Positions 27,507 to 36,899 of a stretch of 64,000 nucleotides of DNA are shown piece after piece. Under the pieces are notes generated by a model, which was not told where the DNA came from, made no database searches, and saw only the letters and a list, made by a program, of their open reading frames with translations. Origin of the DNA: Aquimarina sp. MAR_2010_214. GTDB lineage: Bacteria; Bacteroidota; Bacteroidia; Flavobacteriales; Flavobacteriaceae. The stretch is from NCBI RefSeq assembly GCF_002846555.1, contig NZ_PJMS01000001.1:4448501-4512500 (forward strand), written 5' to 3'. Made by a program: the position numbers and the translations under genes. Every line of letters begins with the position of its first letter. Positions within the stretch are counted from its first letter, which is position 1.

Positions 27507-30500
27507 TTATGCTTGTGCTAGTTTTTCTTCTTCTAATCGTTTCAATGCCTGTTTATATTCCTCTGGAAAAATCTTAATGAATTTTGATAATTCACTCTCC
27601 CAGTTTTCCAGAATTCTTTGTACCAAAGGACTTAAAGTAGCGTTGTAATGATTCTCTATTAACCCTTTAAGTTCATTTACATCATTTTGCTCTATTACAG
27701 GATCAAGATTTAAAGCTTCTTTATTGCAATGTGCTTCAAATGTTCTTTTGTCATCATAGATATATGCAATACCTCCAGACATTCCTGCCCCAAAATTTCT
27801 TCCTACTTCTCCTAGAATTACTGCAATACCTCCTGTCATATACTCACATCCATGATCACCAATCCCTTCAACAACTGCTTTTGCTCCAGAGTTACGTACA
27901 CAGAATCGTTCTCCTGCTTTACCATTAATATACACTTCTCCTGCTGTAGCCCCATATAGAGTTACATTACCAGTAATTACATTATTTTCAGGAATAATAG
28001 TAGCTTCTTCGGGTACTTTAATAATGAGTTTTGCTCCCGAAAGCCCTTTTCCCAGGTAATCATTGGTATTCCCATTAACCACCATCGTTAATCCTTTGGT
28101 TGCAAATGCTCCAAAGCTTTGTCCGGCTGCTCCTGTAAAGTTCAATTTCAAAGTATTATCAGGTAATCCTTGTGCTCCATAAATTTTTGATATTTCATTA
28201 CTTAGAATTGCTCCAACAGCTCGATCGGTATTACAAATATCAAAATCTAAAGCTGTTTTTTCTTTACGGAAAAGCGCCGGGTGTGCTTGTTCTATGATTT
28301 TAAAATCTATAGATTTCTCCAAACCATGATCCTGACTTTCGGTATTATAGATATCCACGCCATAAGGTGCCTCTACTTGATGAAGAATTGGAGTAAGATC
28401 TACTCCTGCAGCCTTATAATGGTCAATGGCTTTTTTATGGTTCAATTTACTTACTTGCCCTATCATTTCATTGATAGTACGAAACCCTAGCTGTGCCATA
28501 ATCTCTCGCAACTCTTGGGCTACGAAATACATATAATTTACTACATGTTCTGGTTTACCTTTAAATTTTTTGCGTAGTTCTGGGTTTTGTGTTGCGATAC
28601 CAACCGGACAGGTATTCAAGTGACACACACGCATCATTACACATCCTGACGCTACCAGAGGTGCTGTCGCGAAACCAAATTCTTCTGCTCCCAACAGGCA
28701 TGCTATCGCAACATCCCGACCGGTTTTTAACTGTCCGTCACACTCTAGCACAATACGACTACGTAGGTTATTACCAACCAATGTTTGTTGCGCTTCTGCA
28801 ATACCTAGTTCCCATGGAAGTCCGGCATGCTTTAAAGATGTTAATGGTGATGCTCCGGTACCTCCATCAAATCCAGAAATTAGTACTACATCTGCCTTTG
28901 CTTTGGCTACTCCTGCTGCGACGGTTCCTACACCAACTTCTGACACTAGTTTTACATTTATCCTTGCATTTCTATTTGCAGATTTCAGATCATAAATTAA
29001 CTGCGATAAATCTTCGATAGAATAAATATCATGATGTGGTGGTGGTGAAATTAACCCTACATAAGGTGTAGAATTACGGGTTTTGGCTATTTCAGGATTT
29101 ACTTTTGGCCCTGGTAATTGCCCTCCTTCTCCTGGCTTAGCACCCTGAGCCATTTTAATTTGAATCTCAGCAGCATTCGTTAAATAGTTTGATGATACTC
29201 CAAATCGACCAGAAGCTACTTGTTTAATTGCACTGTTTTTCCAATCTCCATTTACATCTTTATAAAAACGAAGTGGACTCTCCCCTCCTTCTCCAGAGTT
29301 ACTTTTTCCTCCGATACGGTTCATTGCAATAGCAAGGTTTTCATGAGCCTCTTTGCTAATAGATCCATATGACATCGCTCCCGTTTTAAAACGTTTTACA
29401 ATCTCTGTCCAAGGCTCTACCTCATCTATCGAAATCGGATCATAATTAGAAAACTCCAACATTCCCCTTATAGTCATCAATGCCTTTGATTGTTCGTTAA
29501 TCAATTTTGCATATTCTGCATACGTTTTAGAATCATTATCCCGAACTGATTTTTGTAGTTTAGCAACAGATAAAGGGTTAAACTGATGTTTTTCTCCATT
29601 ACGTCTCCATCGATACTGCCCTCCTATTTCTAAACTTAAATTACCTGCCACTTCCTGTCTTATATAAGCTCTTTTATGTCGTTTAGAAATTTCTTTTTCG
29701 ATTTCATACAACCCGATTCCTTCTATACGTGTTGCGGTATTCGGAAAATATTGATCCACTACCTTGGTATTAATACCAATACATTCGAACAACTGAGAAC
29801 TTCTGTATGAGTTTAAGGTAGAAATACCTATTTTATTCATCACTTTCAATACTCCTTTACCTACCGCTTTATTATAGTTATATATGGCATCTTCAAAAGT
29901 AAGTCCAGAAATATTATCTTCTTTTATTTCCTCTCGTATGATCTCATTTACCATGTATGGATTAATCGCACTAGCTCCATATCCAAATAGCAAAGCAAAG
30001 TGATGTACTTCTCTTGGTTCTGCAGATTCAATAATAGTACTGACTTTTGATCGTTTTCCTAACTTTTGCAATCCACTATTAACATAAGAGCACGCTAACA
30101 AAGCAGGAATTGGGGCTCTGTGTTTGCTTACATTTCTATCAGAAAGTATAATTATATTTGTTCCTTCATCAATAGCTTCTGATACATTTTTGAGCATTAT
30201 TTCTAATGCATCTTCAAGACCATTTAATCCTTTGTTAATGTTATACAACATTGGTATTGAAGTAGATTTAAATCCTTTACCTGTATAGGTTTTAATTTTA
30301 TCTAAGTCTTCTTTGGATATTACAGGGTTTTGGATTTTTAGTTTGTTGCAGTGTTTCTCATGAATACTAAATATATTATGATCAGCTCCTAACGTTAGAC
30401 TGATATCGGTAATCAATTCTTCGCGAATACCATCTAATGGAGGATTAGTAACCTGGGCAAATAATTGTTTAAAATAATTATAGATCAATTGCGGACGCTC

Positions 30501-32009
30501 AGAAAGTATTGCAATTGGTGTATCAGATCCCATAGAACCAATAGGTTCTTTTCCTAATTGCCCCATAGGAGAAATAATAGTATCGATATCTTCTTGAGTA
30601 TACCCAAATACTTCTTTTCGTTTGGCAACGGTTTCTTCGCCCAAAAACAAAGGGCAATCATTATACGGTATATCCCTTAAATGCACCAGATTTTTATCCA
30701 ACCATTCTCGATAAGGATGCTTTGCTGCAATCTCTTCTTTGATCTCTTCATCATTTACAATTCTACCTTCACCCATGTTCACCAAGAACATTTTTCCAGG
30801 CTCCAGTCTACCGTGATATTCTATATTATCTGGTTTAAGATCCACCACTCCTGTTTCTGAAGACATGATCACATAACCATCTTTGGTTACGCTATAACGA
30901 GAAGGTCTTAATCCATTTCTATCCAACACCGCTCCTATATAATTACCATCTGTAAAAGGAATTGATGCAGGGCCATCCCATGGCTCCATAGAACAAGAAT
31001 TATATTCATAAAAGGCTTTCTTAACCTCAGACATTTCTGGGTTTTTCTCCCAAGCTTCTGGCACCATCATCATCATTACTTCAGGGAGTGATCTCCCCGT
31101 CATTAATAATAACTCTACAACCATATCCATAGAAGCAGAATCTGACTTACCTTTTAACACCACCGGAAGTATCTTTTTAATATCTTCCCCAAACCAATCG
31201 CTCTCCAATAGCTCTTCTCTAGAACGCATTCTGGTTATATTTCCTCTTAAGGTATTAATCTCACCATTATGACACATATAACGAAAAGGTTGTGCTAGAT
31301 CCCAGGTTGGAAATGTATTGGTCGAGAAACGTTGATGTACCAAAGCTAATCGGGTTACTACTTTTGGATTCAATAAATCCTTATAATACAATTTAATATC
31401 CTCTGGCATCAATAAGCCTTTAAATATTAATGTTTTTGTCGACAAGCTAGGTAAATAGAAAAACTTGCTTTCTGATAATTTGGATTCATATATGGTATGC
31501 TCTGTTATTTTCCTTGCTATAAATAGTTTTAAATTGAAGTCAAAATAATTTTGATCTTCATTTTCTTTACCAATAAATATTTGTTTTATAAATGGTTCTG
31601 TCGTTGCTGCAATCTCACCAATATGAATATGGTCAACAGGAACATCTCTCCATCCTAATAAAACAAGCCCTTGATCAATAATATTTTGTTCGAAGGTATC
31701 TATACAAAATTGCCTTTGATTTTCTTTCTTAGGTAAGAAAACATTACTTACTGCGTATTCTCCGGCTGCTGGTAATTCAAAATCACAATGTTCAATAAAA
31801 AAATCATGCGGAATATCAATCAAGATTCCTGCTCCATCCCCTGTCTTTCCATCGGCACTTACAGCACCTCGATGCTCTAGTTTTTCAAGAATTTCTAATG
31901 CTTTATGAATAATATCATTTGATTTTTTCCCTTCCAAGCTACAAATGAATCCTGCACCACATGCGTCATGCTCAAATTCTGGTAGATACATTCCTTGTTT
32001 CTTCATCAT
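27507..32009 (-). CDS. gltB: Glutamate synthase large subunit
   Basis: This is the large subunit of glutamate synthase, 1500 residues, of normal length. The nucleophile cysteine of the class II glutamine amidotransferase domain is Cys17 in HDACGAGFI, so a short propeptide would be removed. The FMN/synthase domain shows GEGGESPLRFY and GAKPGEGGQLPGPKV, the 3Fe-4S cysteines lie in CVMMRVCHLNTCPVG, and the C-terminal beta-helix domain starts around NFTGAAGQSFGAF. It uses ammonia from glutamine to turn 2-oxoglutarate into glutamate. The gene is divergent from glnK-amt, so nitrogen assimilation genes share one control region. Confidence 0.97.
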   Translation of the reverse strand: MMKKQGMYLPEFEHDACGAGFICSLEGKKSNDIIHKALEILEKLEHRGAVSADGKTGDGAGILIDIPHDFFIEHCDFELPAAGEYAVSNVFLPKKENQRQFCIDTFEQNIIDQGLVLLGWRDVPVDHIHIGEIAATTEPFIKQIFIGKENEDQNYFDFNLKLFIARKITEHTIYESKLSESKFFYLPSLSTKTLIFKGLLMPEDIKLYYKDLLNPKVVTRLALVHQRFSTNTFPTWDLAQPFRYMCHNGEINTLRGNITRMRSREELLESDWFGEDIKKILPVVLKGKSDSASMDMVVELLLMTGRSLPEVMMMMVPEAWEKNPEMSEVKKAFYEYNSCSMEPWDGPASIPFTDGNYIGAVLDRNGLRPSRYSVTKDGYVIMSSETGVVDLKPDNIEYHGRLEPGKMFLVNMGEGRIVNDEEIKEEIAAKHPYREWLDKNLVHLRDIPYNDCPLFLGEETVAKRKEVFGYTQEDIDTIISPMGQLGKEPIGSMGSDTPIAILSERPQLIYNYFKQLFAQVTNPPLDGIREELITDISLTLGADHNIFSIHEKHCNKLKIQNPVISKEDLDKIKTYTGKGFKSTSIPMLYNINKGLNGLEDALEIMLKNVSEAIDEGTNIIILSDRNVSKHRAPIPALLACSYVNSGLQKLGKRSKVSTIIESAEPREVHHFALLFGYGASAINPYMVNEIIREEIKEDNISGLTFEDAIYNYNKAVGKGVLKVMNKIGISTLNSYRSSQLFECIGINTKVVDQYFPNTATRIEGIGLYEIEKEISKRHKRAYIRQEVAGNLSLEIGGQYRWRRNGEKHQFNPLSVAKLQKSVRDNDSKTYAEYAKLINEQSKALMTIRGMLEFSNYDPISIDEVEPWTEIVKRFKTGAMSYGSISKEAHENLAIAMNRIGGKSNSGEGGESPLRFYKDVNGDWKNSAIKQVASGRFGVSSNYLTNAAEIQIKMAQGAKPGEGGQLPGPKVNPEIAKTRNSTPYVGLISPPPHHDIYSIEDLSQLIYDLKSANRNARINVKLVSEVGVGTVAAGVAKAKADVVLISGFDGGTGASPLTSLKHAGLPWELGIAEAQQTLVGNNLRSRIVLECDGQLKTGRDVAIACLLGAEEFGFATAPLVASGCVMMRVCHLNTCPVGIATQNPELRKKFKGKPEHVVNYMYFVAQELREIMAQLGFRTINEMIGQVSKLNHKKAIDHYKAAGVDLTPILHQVEAPYGVDIYNTESQDHGLEKSIDFKIIEQAHPALFRKEKTALDFDICNTDRAVGAILSNEISKIYGAQGLPDNTLKLNFTGAAGQSFGAFATKGLTMVVNGNTNDYLGKGLSGAKLIIKVPEEATIIPENNVITGNVTLYGATAGEVYINGKAGERFCVRNSGAKAVVEGIGDHGCEYMTGGIAVILGEVGRNFGAGMSGGIAYIYDDKRTFEAHCNKEALNLDPVIEQNDVNELKGLIENHYNATLSPLVQRILENWESELSKFIKIFPEEYKQALKRLEEEKLAQA

Positions 32010-32455
32010 ATTTTCTGATCTAAAAGTGTTTCAAGCAGATGAAATTAACAAATCATTAAGTATCGAGAAAGAAAAAAACAGCTTTCGCAATCACTTTTTT
32101 GAGCTACATAAAAAAAGAGCTTCCAGAATAAAATAATCACAAAATAAGAGCTTCTAATTATGAATTTGACAATGCATTTTTTGTAAAAAAACATAAATAA
32201 ATCAAGAATTAGAACAAAAACACAGTCTACTGATTATCAGATAATTTTAACGAAAACGTTTTCGAGAAGGTTTTGAATACTAACAAGTATCAAATTGTCA
32301 TTTTTTACAAAAAATAATATTCAACCCTAATTTTTATATGGTTATAAAACAAAAATTGATAAAAATAACTAAACGAACCCTATTTATTTGATAGTTTATT
32401 TTAAAAAACTATAGTTTTGAATAGAATTCAATATTAATTTTAACTTTTATTCTTT
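32010..32455. other. Divergent control region between gltBD and glnK-amt
   Basis: The 446 bp separate two nitrogen-assimilation operons and should contain both promoters. A perfect 14-bp palindrome sits inside at 32,251. The rest is AT-rich, with a long-run homopolymer flavour and no other feature that I can name. Confidence 0.6.
32251..32264. promoter_or_regulatory. 14-bp palindrome, possible operator
   Basis: CGAAAACGTTTTCG is a perfect palindrome with the central AAACGTTT pattern often bound by LacI/GalR-type repressors. It is located 192 bp before glnK and 242 bp before gltB, in the middle of the shared region. No such regulator gene is near. Confidence 0.45.
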
Positions 32456-32794
32456 ATGAAGAAAATAGAAGCAATTATCAGGAGATCAAAATACCGAGTT
32501 GTAAAAGAGGCCTTACACAATAAAGGTGTTATGTTTTTCTCGTATTGGGATGTAACCGGAGTTGGACATGAACAAAAAGGAAGTGTCTATAGAGGGATTT
32601 CTTATAGCACAACAGATATTCAAAGAAGGTATTTATCTATTGTTGTAAATGATGATTTTGAAGAAGTTGCAATCTCTGCAATTCTCGAAGCTGCAAAAAC
32701 CGGAGAAGTTGGTGACGGAAAAATCTTTGTTTCTGACATCAAAGAAGCCTATAGGATTCGTACTTCTGAAAAAGGTAGTGAAACATTAAACTAA
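32456..32794 (+). CDS. P-II family nitrogen regulator
   Basis: This is a 112-residue PII signalling protein, which senses 2-oxoglutarate and ATP/ADP and gates ammonium channels. The N-terminal MKKIEAIIRRSKYRVVKEAL and the C-terminal GDGKIFVSDIKEAYRIRT are the PII signatures. The T-loop region VGHEQKGSVYRGISYS keeps a tyrosine near the usual uridylylation position but is otherwise diverged. It lies 68 bp before amt, so it is GlnK-like and likely binds the transporter when nitrogen is plentiful. Its own promoter would lie in the shared region upstream. Confidence 0.93.
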   Translation: MKKIEAIIRRSKYRVVKEALHNKGVMFFSYWDVTGVGHEQKGSVYRGISYSTTDIQRRYLSIVVNDDFEEVAISAILEAAKTGEVGDGKIFVSDIKEAYRIRTSEKGSETLN

Positions 32795-32862
32795 CACCTC
32801 TCACTGATCATAAAAAAATTAACCAATCAAAAACTAAAAACAATTTTAATAGTAATCAAACC

Positions 32863-34113
32863 ATGGAACTTTTAACCACAAACAATGTATGGATGATGAT
32901 GTGTACCGCACTCGTATTTTTCATGCACTTAGGGTTTTCTTTTTTAGAAATAGGATTAACTCGTCAAAAAAACACAATTAATATATTATTTAAAAATGTA
33001 TTTATCATCTGTGTAGGTCTATTATTATACTACATTGGTGGTTTTAATCTCATGTATCCAGGATTCGAGGATGGAGATTTTGGTTTTTTAAAATTTGCAG
33101 GATTTGGCATCACTCCTCCCGAGAATGGAATGACTCCTGAATATGCCAGCGGAGGATACACCTGGTGGACAGATTTCTTATTTCAAGGAATGTTTGCTGC
33201 CACTGCAGCTACAATAGTTTCTGGTGCTGTAGCAGAACGCATTAAGCAAGGAGCATTTATGATATTCACTATACTGTATGTTGGTGTAGTATACCCTATA
33301 GTAGGTTCCTGGCAATGGGGAAATGGATTTTTATCTACTTTAAAAATTGGTGAAGCCAAAGGGTTTTATGACTTTGCAGGTGCTACACTTGTTCACTCTG
33401 TTGGTGGATGGGCTGCGATAGTAGCAATTATCCTATTAGGTGCAAGAATTGGTAAATTTAGTTTTGAAGGAAGACCACAAGCTATTCCCGGACACAATAT
33501 CCCTCTCGCAGCAGCTGGTGTGCTTATTCTTTGGTTAGGATGGTTTGGGTTTAATGGTGGATCTGTGCTCTCTGCTGATCCTGCCAGTACCTCATTAGTA
33601 TTAGTAACCACTTGTCTCGCAGCTGCTGCAGGCGGAGTTGGGGCATTTGTACTTTCTACCATCTTATACAAAAACTATGATCTTACTATGTTCTTAAATG
33701 GTATCCTGGGAGGCTTGGTAGGAATAACAGCCGGAGCTGATTTAATGTCTCCAAACGAAGCTGTATTTATTGGTTTACTCGCTGGTATAATTATCATATT
33801 TGGTGTAGCATTGGTAGATAAATTAAAACTAGATGACCCTGTAGGTGCAATAGCGGTTCATCTGATCTGTGGTATCTGGGGAACTTTGGCCGTAGGTCTT
33901 TTTGGAGATAAAGCCAGTTTTGATCAGTTTTTAGTTCAAGGTCTCGGCGTACTCATTGTTGGGAGTTTTTGCCTAACAACAGCTTTTGCTATCATATTTA
34001 CCCTTAAAAAAACTATAGGAATCCGAGTTTCGGAAAAAGAAGAAATTGACGGATTAGATAGTCACGAACATGGTATGGATGCCTATCCAGATTTTAGAAT
34101 TAACCAACACTAG
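32863..34113 (+). CDS. amt: Ammonium transporter
   Basis: This is an Amt/MEP/Rh channel protein of 416 residues with about 11 membrane helices. Family marks include FHLGFSFLEIGLTR-like N-terminal FFMHLGFSFLEIG, DFAGATLVHSVGGWAAIVA (the twin-histidine region, first histidine), ILWLGWFGFNGGS, and AVHLICGIWGTLAVGLFG (second histidine). It carries ammonium in to feed GS and the divergent glutamate synthase. It follows the PII gene, the usual glnK-amtB pair. The C-terminal tail is short and acidic. A good terminator follows. Confidence 0.96.
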   Translation: MELLTTNNVWMMMCTALVFFMHLGFSFLEIGLTRQKNTINILFKNVFIICVGLLLYYIGGFNLMYPGFEDGDFGFLKFAGFGITPPENGMTPEYASGGYTWWTDFLFQGMFAATAATIVSGAVAERIKQGAFMIFTILYVGVVYPIVGSWQWGNGFLSTLKIGEAKGFYDFAGATLVHSVGGWAAIVAIILLGARIGKFSFEGRPQAIPGHNIPLAAAGVLILWLGWFGFNGGSVLSADPASTSLVLVTTCLAAAAGGVGAFVLSTILYKNYDLTMFLNGILGGLVGITAGADLMSPNEAVFIGLLAGIIIIFGVALVDKLKLDDPVGAIAVHLICGIWGTLAVGLFGDKASFDQFLVQGLGVLIVGSFCLTTAFAIIFTLKKTIGIRVSEKEEIDGLDSHEHGMDAYPDFRINQH

Positions 34114-34137
34114 AAATTTAAATAGTGATAATAATCA

Positions 34138-34168
34138 AGAAGGGTGGCTTAAAAACCACCCTTCTTTT
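34138..34168 (+). terminator. Intrinsic terminator after amt
   Basis: AGAAGGGTGG pairs with CCACCCTTCT around a CTTAAAAA loop at 34,139-34,166 and is followed by TTTAG. It lies 25 bp after the amt stop and ends just before the convergent DUF4870 gene, so it may work for both. Confidence 0.85.
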
Positions 34169-34171
34169 AGA

Positions 34172-34510
34172 TTATTTTATAATATGCATAGATAGTGGAT
34201 ATGAAGGCTCTTCTCCATTATTTACTTTTACTGCATTAATAATAGGGAATATAAAGCATAGCAATGCAATAAGAGCTAATCCCAGTAGCCCTAGTCCAAA
34301 TAATAATATCAAAGGAATACAGATAATTGCATAGATGAACATACTTATCTGAAAATTCATAATTGATTTTCCATGCTCATCCATTGCTGAAACTCTTTCT
34401 CTCTGAGTTAACCACAATATCAGAGGCACTATAAACCCTCCGAATCCGGTGATAAGATCTAATAATTGTGATAAATGGGTAATAACTAATAACGATCTGT
34501 CCTGTCTCAT
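34172..34510 (-). CDS. DUF4870 membrane protein
   Basis: This is a 112-residue membrane protein with the DUF4870 pattern: LLVITHLSQLLDLITGFGGFIVPLI at the start, then DEHGKSIMNFQIS and two further hydrophobic segments. Three to four membrane helices are expected. The function of the family is not known. I prefer the start at 34,510 over the alternative frame at 34,562, which is out of frame and lacks the motif. It is convergent with amt. Confidence 0.85.
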   Translation of the reverse strand: MRQDRSLLVITHLSQLLDLITGFGGFIVPLILWLTQRERVSAMDEHGKSIMNFQISMFIYAIICIPLILLFGLGLLGLALIALLCFIFPIINAVKVNNGEEPSYPLSMHIIK

Positions 34511-34640
34511 AATTTCTACGTTTTTGATTGATGATTGATTTTATTGCTAAAAATATTAGCAATCACATACTTATCTGACGAAAAAAACAGCAATTTGTTA
34601 CAGTAACATGTCTCATAATTCAACATTTAACTTAAAAAAA

Positions 34641-34667
34641 AACACCTCGAAACAAAGTCGAGGTGTT
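34641..34667 (-). terminator. Intrinsic terminator of the T9SS protease gene
   Basis: AACACCTCGA and TCGAGGTGTT form a 10-bp stem around AACAAAG. On the minus strand it is followed by nine T residues. It lies 36 bp after the stop of the 34,703-36,592 gene. Confidence 0.9.
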
Positions 34668-34702
34668 CATAACTATAAATTTAATATCTTTTATATACAA
34701 TA

Positions 34703-36592
34703 CTAATTCACGATTAGTTTCTTGGTAGCAGATCCATCGCTACCATCGACCTTAATCAGATAAATACCTGTGCCTAAGGACAGATTACGAGCTGATATCG
34801 TATTTACTCCTGGTCGAAGTTCTATCTTTCCTTTTTTACTACCTAAGATCGTATAGATTGTCGCATATATATTACCAGTAGCATATTTACTTATATATAA
34901 TGAAAAACTATCTTTAGTTGGGTTAGGTGTTAATTGTAATCCAGATAATTCATTTTCATTATCCTTACCTAAAACAGGAGTAGCTGACTCTAATTCTGCA
35001 ATTAAATTTTCTGCTGTTGCAGATTGCCCACAAGATCCTTCATATACTTTTACATTACTAAACACAGAAGTATTACCACTACCAGCATCATTATCATTAA
35101 TAAATACTAATCTATCCATACTACCTGTATAAAAATTCCCTACCGGAATAGTATACTTTTTAGTTCCAGATCCTGAATAATCATCATAATTACTAACTCC
35201 GTAGTTCTGTGTACCATATACCCTAAAATACCTGGAGGAGGTAAGAGAATTATCATTTTCAAAACCAACAGCATGTATTTCTCCTTGAGATGTGCTACTG
35301 AATTCGAATTCGATTACTGTATTCGACGTTACAGTATAATTCATAGCAATATATTTCCATGTATTATTCTGTAAGGATAATGCATTTCCTCCATTTTGCA
35401 CAGAAAAATCACCCGCTCTATCCTGGCTTGAAAATGATGTAATTTGAAAATCATTAAAATCAAGAGTTACACACGTGGGAGGAGGTGGATTTCCATCTAA
35501 TCCCATGGCATTCCAAAAAGCAGGTATTGTTGCTCTTTCTCCAAAATTAGAACCGCTTGATCCCGAGCATCCACCATACGCATGAACACCCACCGCATTT
35601 CCTGTTGCGGTATCAATAATCGGACTTCCTGAGTTTCCACCTGTTGTATCTGTTCTATATCTAACAAATGTATTATCAACAGATGATAATGGTCCTGTAT
35701 GGGTTTGTTGTGTTTGGTTATCAATACCAGTATCGGTACCAAAACCAGTTATTGTTATATTACTCCCAGGAGCACTTTGCACTACATTAAATGATTTTCC
35801 TTGTGCCTGGATAGGGGTTTTACCTGTTTGCGAATTTGCGCTTGCAGTAAACACAGCCCAATCGGTTTCAGGTCTTCCCCTAACATAATCAGTAACAAAA
35901 TTACCTATAGGATACTGATCTTCTGGTCCTGGATGCACTATACTACGATCTGGATTAGATTTAGGCACATTAAATTCTATAAGTTGCGCTCTGCTTCCTG
36001 TACAATGTCCGGCAGTAACCAATTTACCATTAGTAATTATCCAACCTGTACAACCAATAGGAACGATTCGTCCGATTGCGTTATCTGTTGAATCTACCCT
36101 ATCATCAGACGATCCACATTGGGATTTTGATGTTGGATCATTTTCACCAACTCCTACCTCATTAATAGTAAGAGCTATAGCTTCTTCTCCTGGAGCAACA
36201 GTTAACTCTAGAATGATTTTATCACCATTAAAATAAGCTGTAGTGTTCTTCCAATCTTTAATAGTTGTTGAAGTTAATGTTTGTGTAGCACCATCTAATG
36301 CAGATGTAATGGTTAATGTGCTTTTGTTTCCTAAGTTTACATCTTTAAGAAACAACCGTAACCAGGTAGCGCCTTTTTCTGATATGGTTTGTGTAATAAT
36401 TTGTGAACTACTTTTACTTTGATTGCCATCAGGTTTTATTTCCATATTATACTTAGTATAATGACGAGGCAATTCATCTTGAGCAAAATTAATAAATGGT
36501 ATCAGCATGAAAATGATGCATAGTAACATACATGTTCGATGTACAGAATACCGATAATTAATGTGAAATGAGCTTGTGTTGTTTGAATTCAT
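34703..36592 (-). CDS. Secreted trypsin-like serine protease with T9SS sorting domain
   Basis: This is a 629-residue exported protease. The N-terminal signal peptide is long, with a hydrophobic core near 20-35. The trypsin fold shows the catalytic triad: His in VTAGHC (about 192), Asp in ETDWAVF (about 241) and Ser in GGNSGSP (about 319). A beta-sandwich-like region of about 150 residues follows (FNDFQITSFSSQDRAGDFS). The last 80 residues, from LTPNPTKDSFSLYI to ATKKLIVN, are a type A sorting domain for type IX secretion. The protein should be released or attached at the cell surface. No secretion genes are near. Confidence 0.92.
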   Translation of the reverse strand: MNSNNTSSFHINYRYSVHRTCMLLCIIFMLIPFINFAQDELPRHYTKYNMEIKPDGNQSKSSSQIITQTISEKGATWLRLFLKDVNLGNKSTLTITSALDGATQTLTSTTIKDWKNTTAYFNGDKIILELTVAPGEEAIALTINEVGVGENDPTSKSQCGSSDDRVDSTDNAIGRIVPIGCTGWIITNGKLVTAGHCTGSRAQLIEFNVPKSNPDRSIVHPGPEDQYPIGNFVTDYVRGRPETDWAVFTASANSQTGKTPIQAQGKSFNVVQSAPGSNITITGFGTDTGIDNQTQQTHTGPLSSVDNTFVRYRTDTTGGNSGSPIIDTATGNAVGVHAYGGCSGSSGSNFGERATIPAFWNAMGLDGNPPPPTCVTLDFNDFQITSFSSQDRAGDFSVQNGGNALSLQNNTWKYIAMNYTVTSNTVIEFEFSSTSQGEIHAVGFENDNSLTSSRYFRVYGTQNYGVSNYDDYSGSGTKKYTIPVGNFYTGSMDRLVFINDNDAGSGNTSVFSNVKVYEGSCGQSATAENLIAELESATPVLGKDNENELSGLQLTPNPTKDSFSLYISKYATGNIYATIYTILGSKKGKIELRPGVNTISARNLSLGTGIYLIKVDGSDGSATKKLIVN

Positions 36593-36899
36593 AGGAGTTA
36601 AGATTAAAAATTATTAGATTTAGACATTAAATTTAGTTAGTACAAAAACTCTTGCAGCACAATTACTTGCTACAAAATTGTATTCCACTAACTGGTCATC
36701 CAATTTTTTAATCAATCAAAAACCAGTGGTTTTCTCTTACTCTTTTTTCTCCGAAGGAAATAAGTTGGTTAATACTGAAGTATTTCTTCTTCCTGCTACA
36801 AGATAGAAAAGAAAATTAACTCCTCAAAAAAGTTTGGCAAGCAAAATTCAAAATAGATGTATTAATCCCTACTTTTGCATTTTTATATCATAAAAACAT
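36593..36899. other. Intergenic region before mnmE
   Basis: The 307 bp lie between the divergent protease gene and mnmE. They hold a -7 box for mnmE at 36,870 and a small palindrome (AAAACCA-G-TGGTTTT at 36,719-36,733) followed by a pyrimidine-rich run. Nothing else is seen. Confidence 0.5.
36870..36877 (+). promoter_or_regulatory. -7 promoter box of mnmE
   Basis: TACTTTTG fits the Bacteroidota consensus TAnnTTTG and lies 22 bp before the mnmE start, a good distance. A clear -33 TTTG at the usual spacing is missing, so confidence is moderate. Confidence 0.55.

Noticed and set aside
28589..29020. 143-codon plus-strand frame inside gltB
   Set aside because: It is antisense to a conserved part of gltB, rich in leucine and histidine as expected from a mirrored frame, and matches no family.
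34377..34562. 61-codon minus-strand frame at the start of the DUF4870 gene
   Set aside because: It is out of frame with the conserved DUF4870 motifs and does not resemble a membrane protein.
35801..36091. 96-codon plus-strand frame inside the T9SS protease gene
   Set aside because: Antisense to the conserved catalytic domain and rich in cysteine and isoleucine from reversed codons.
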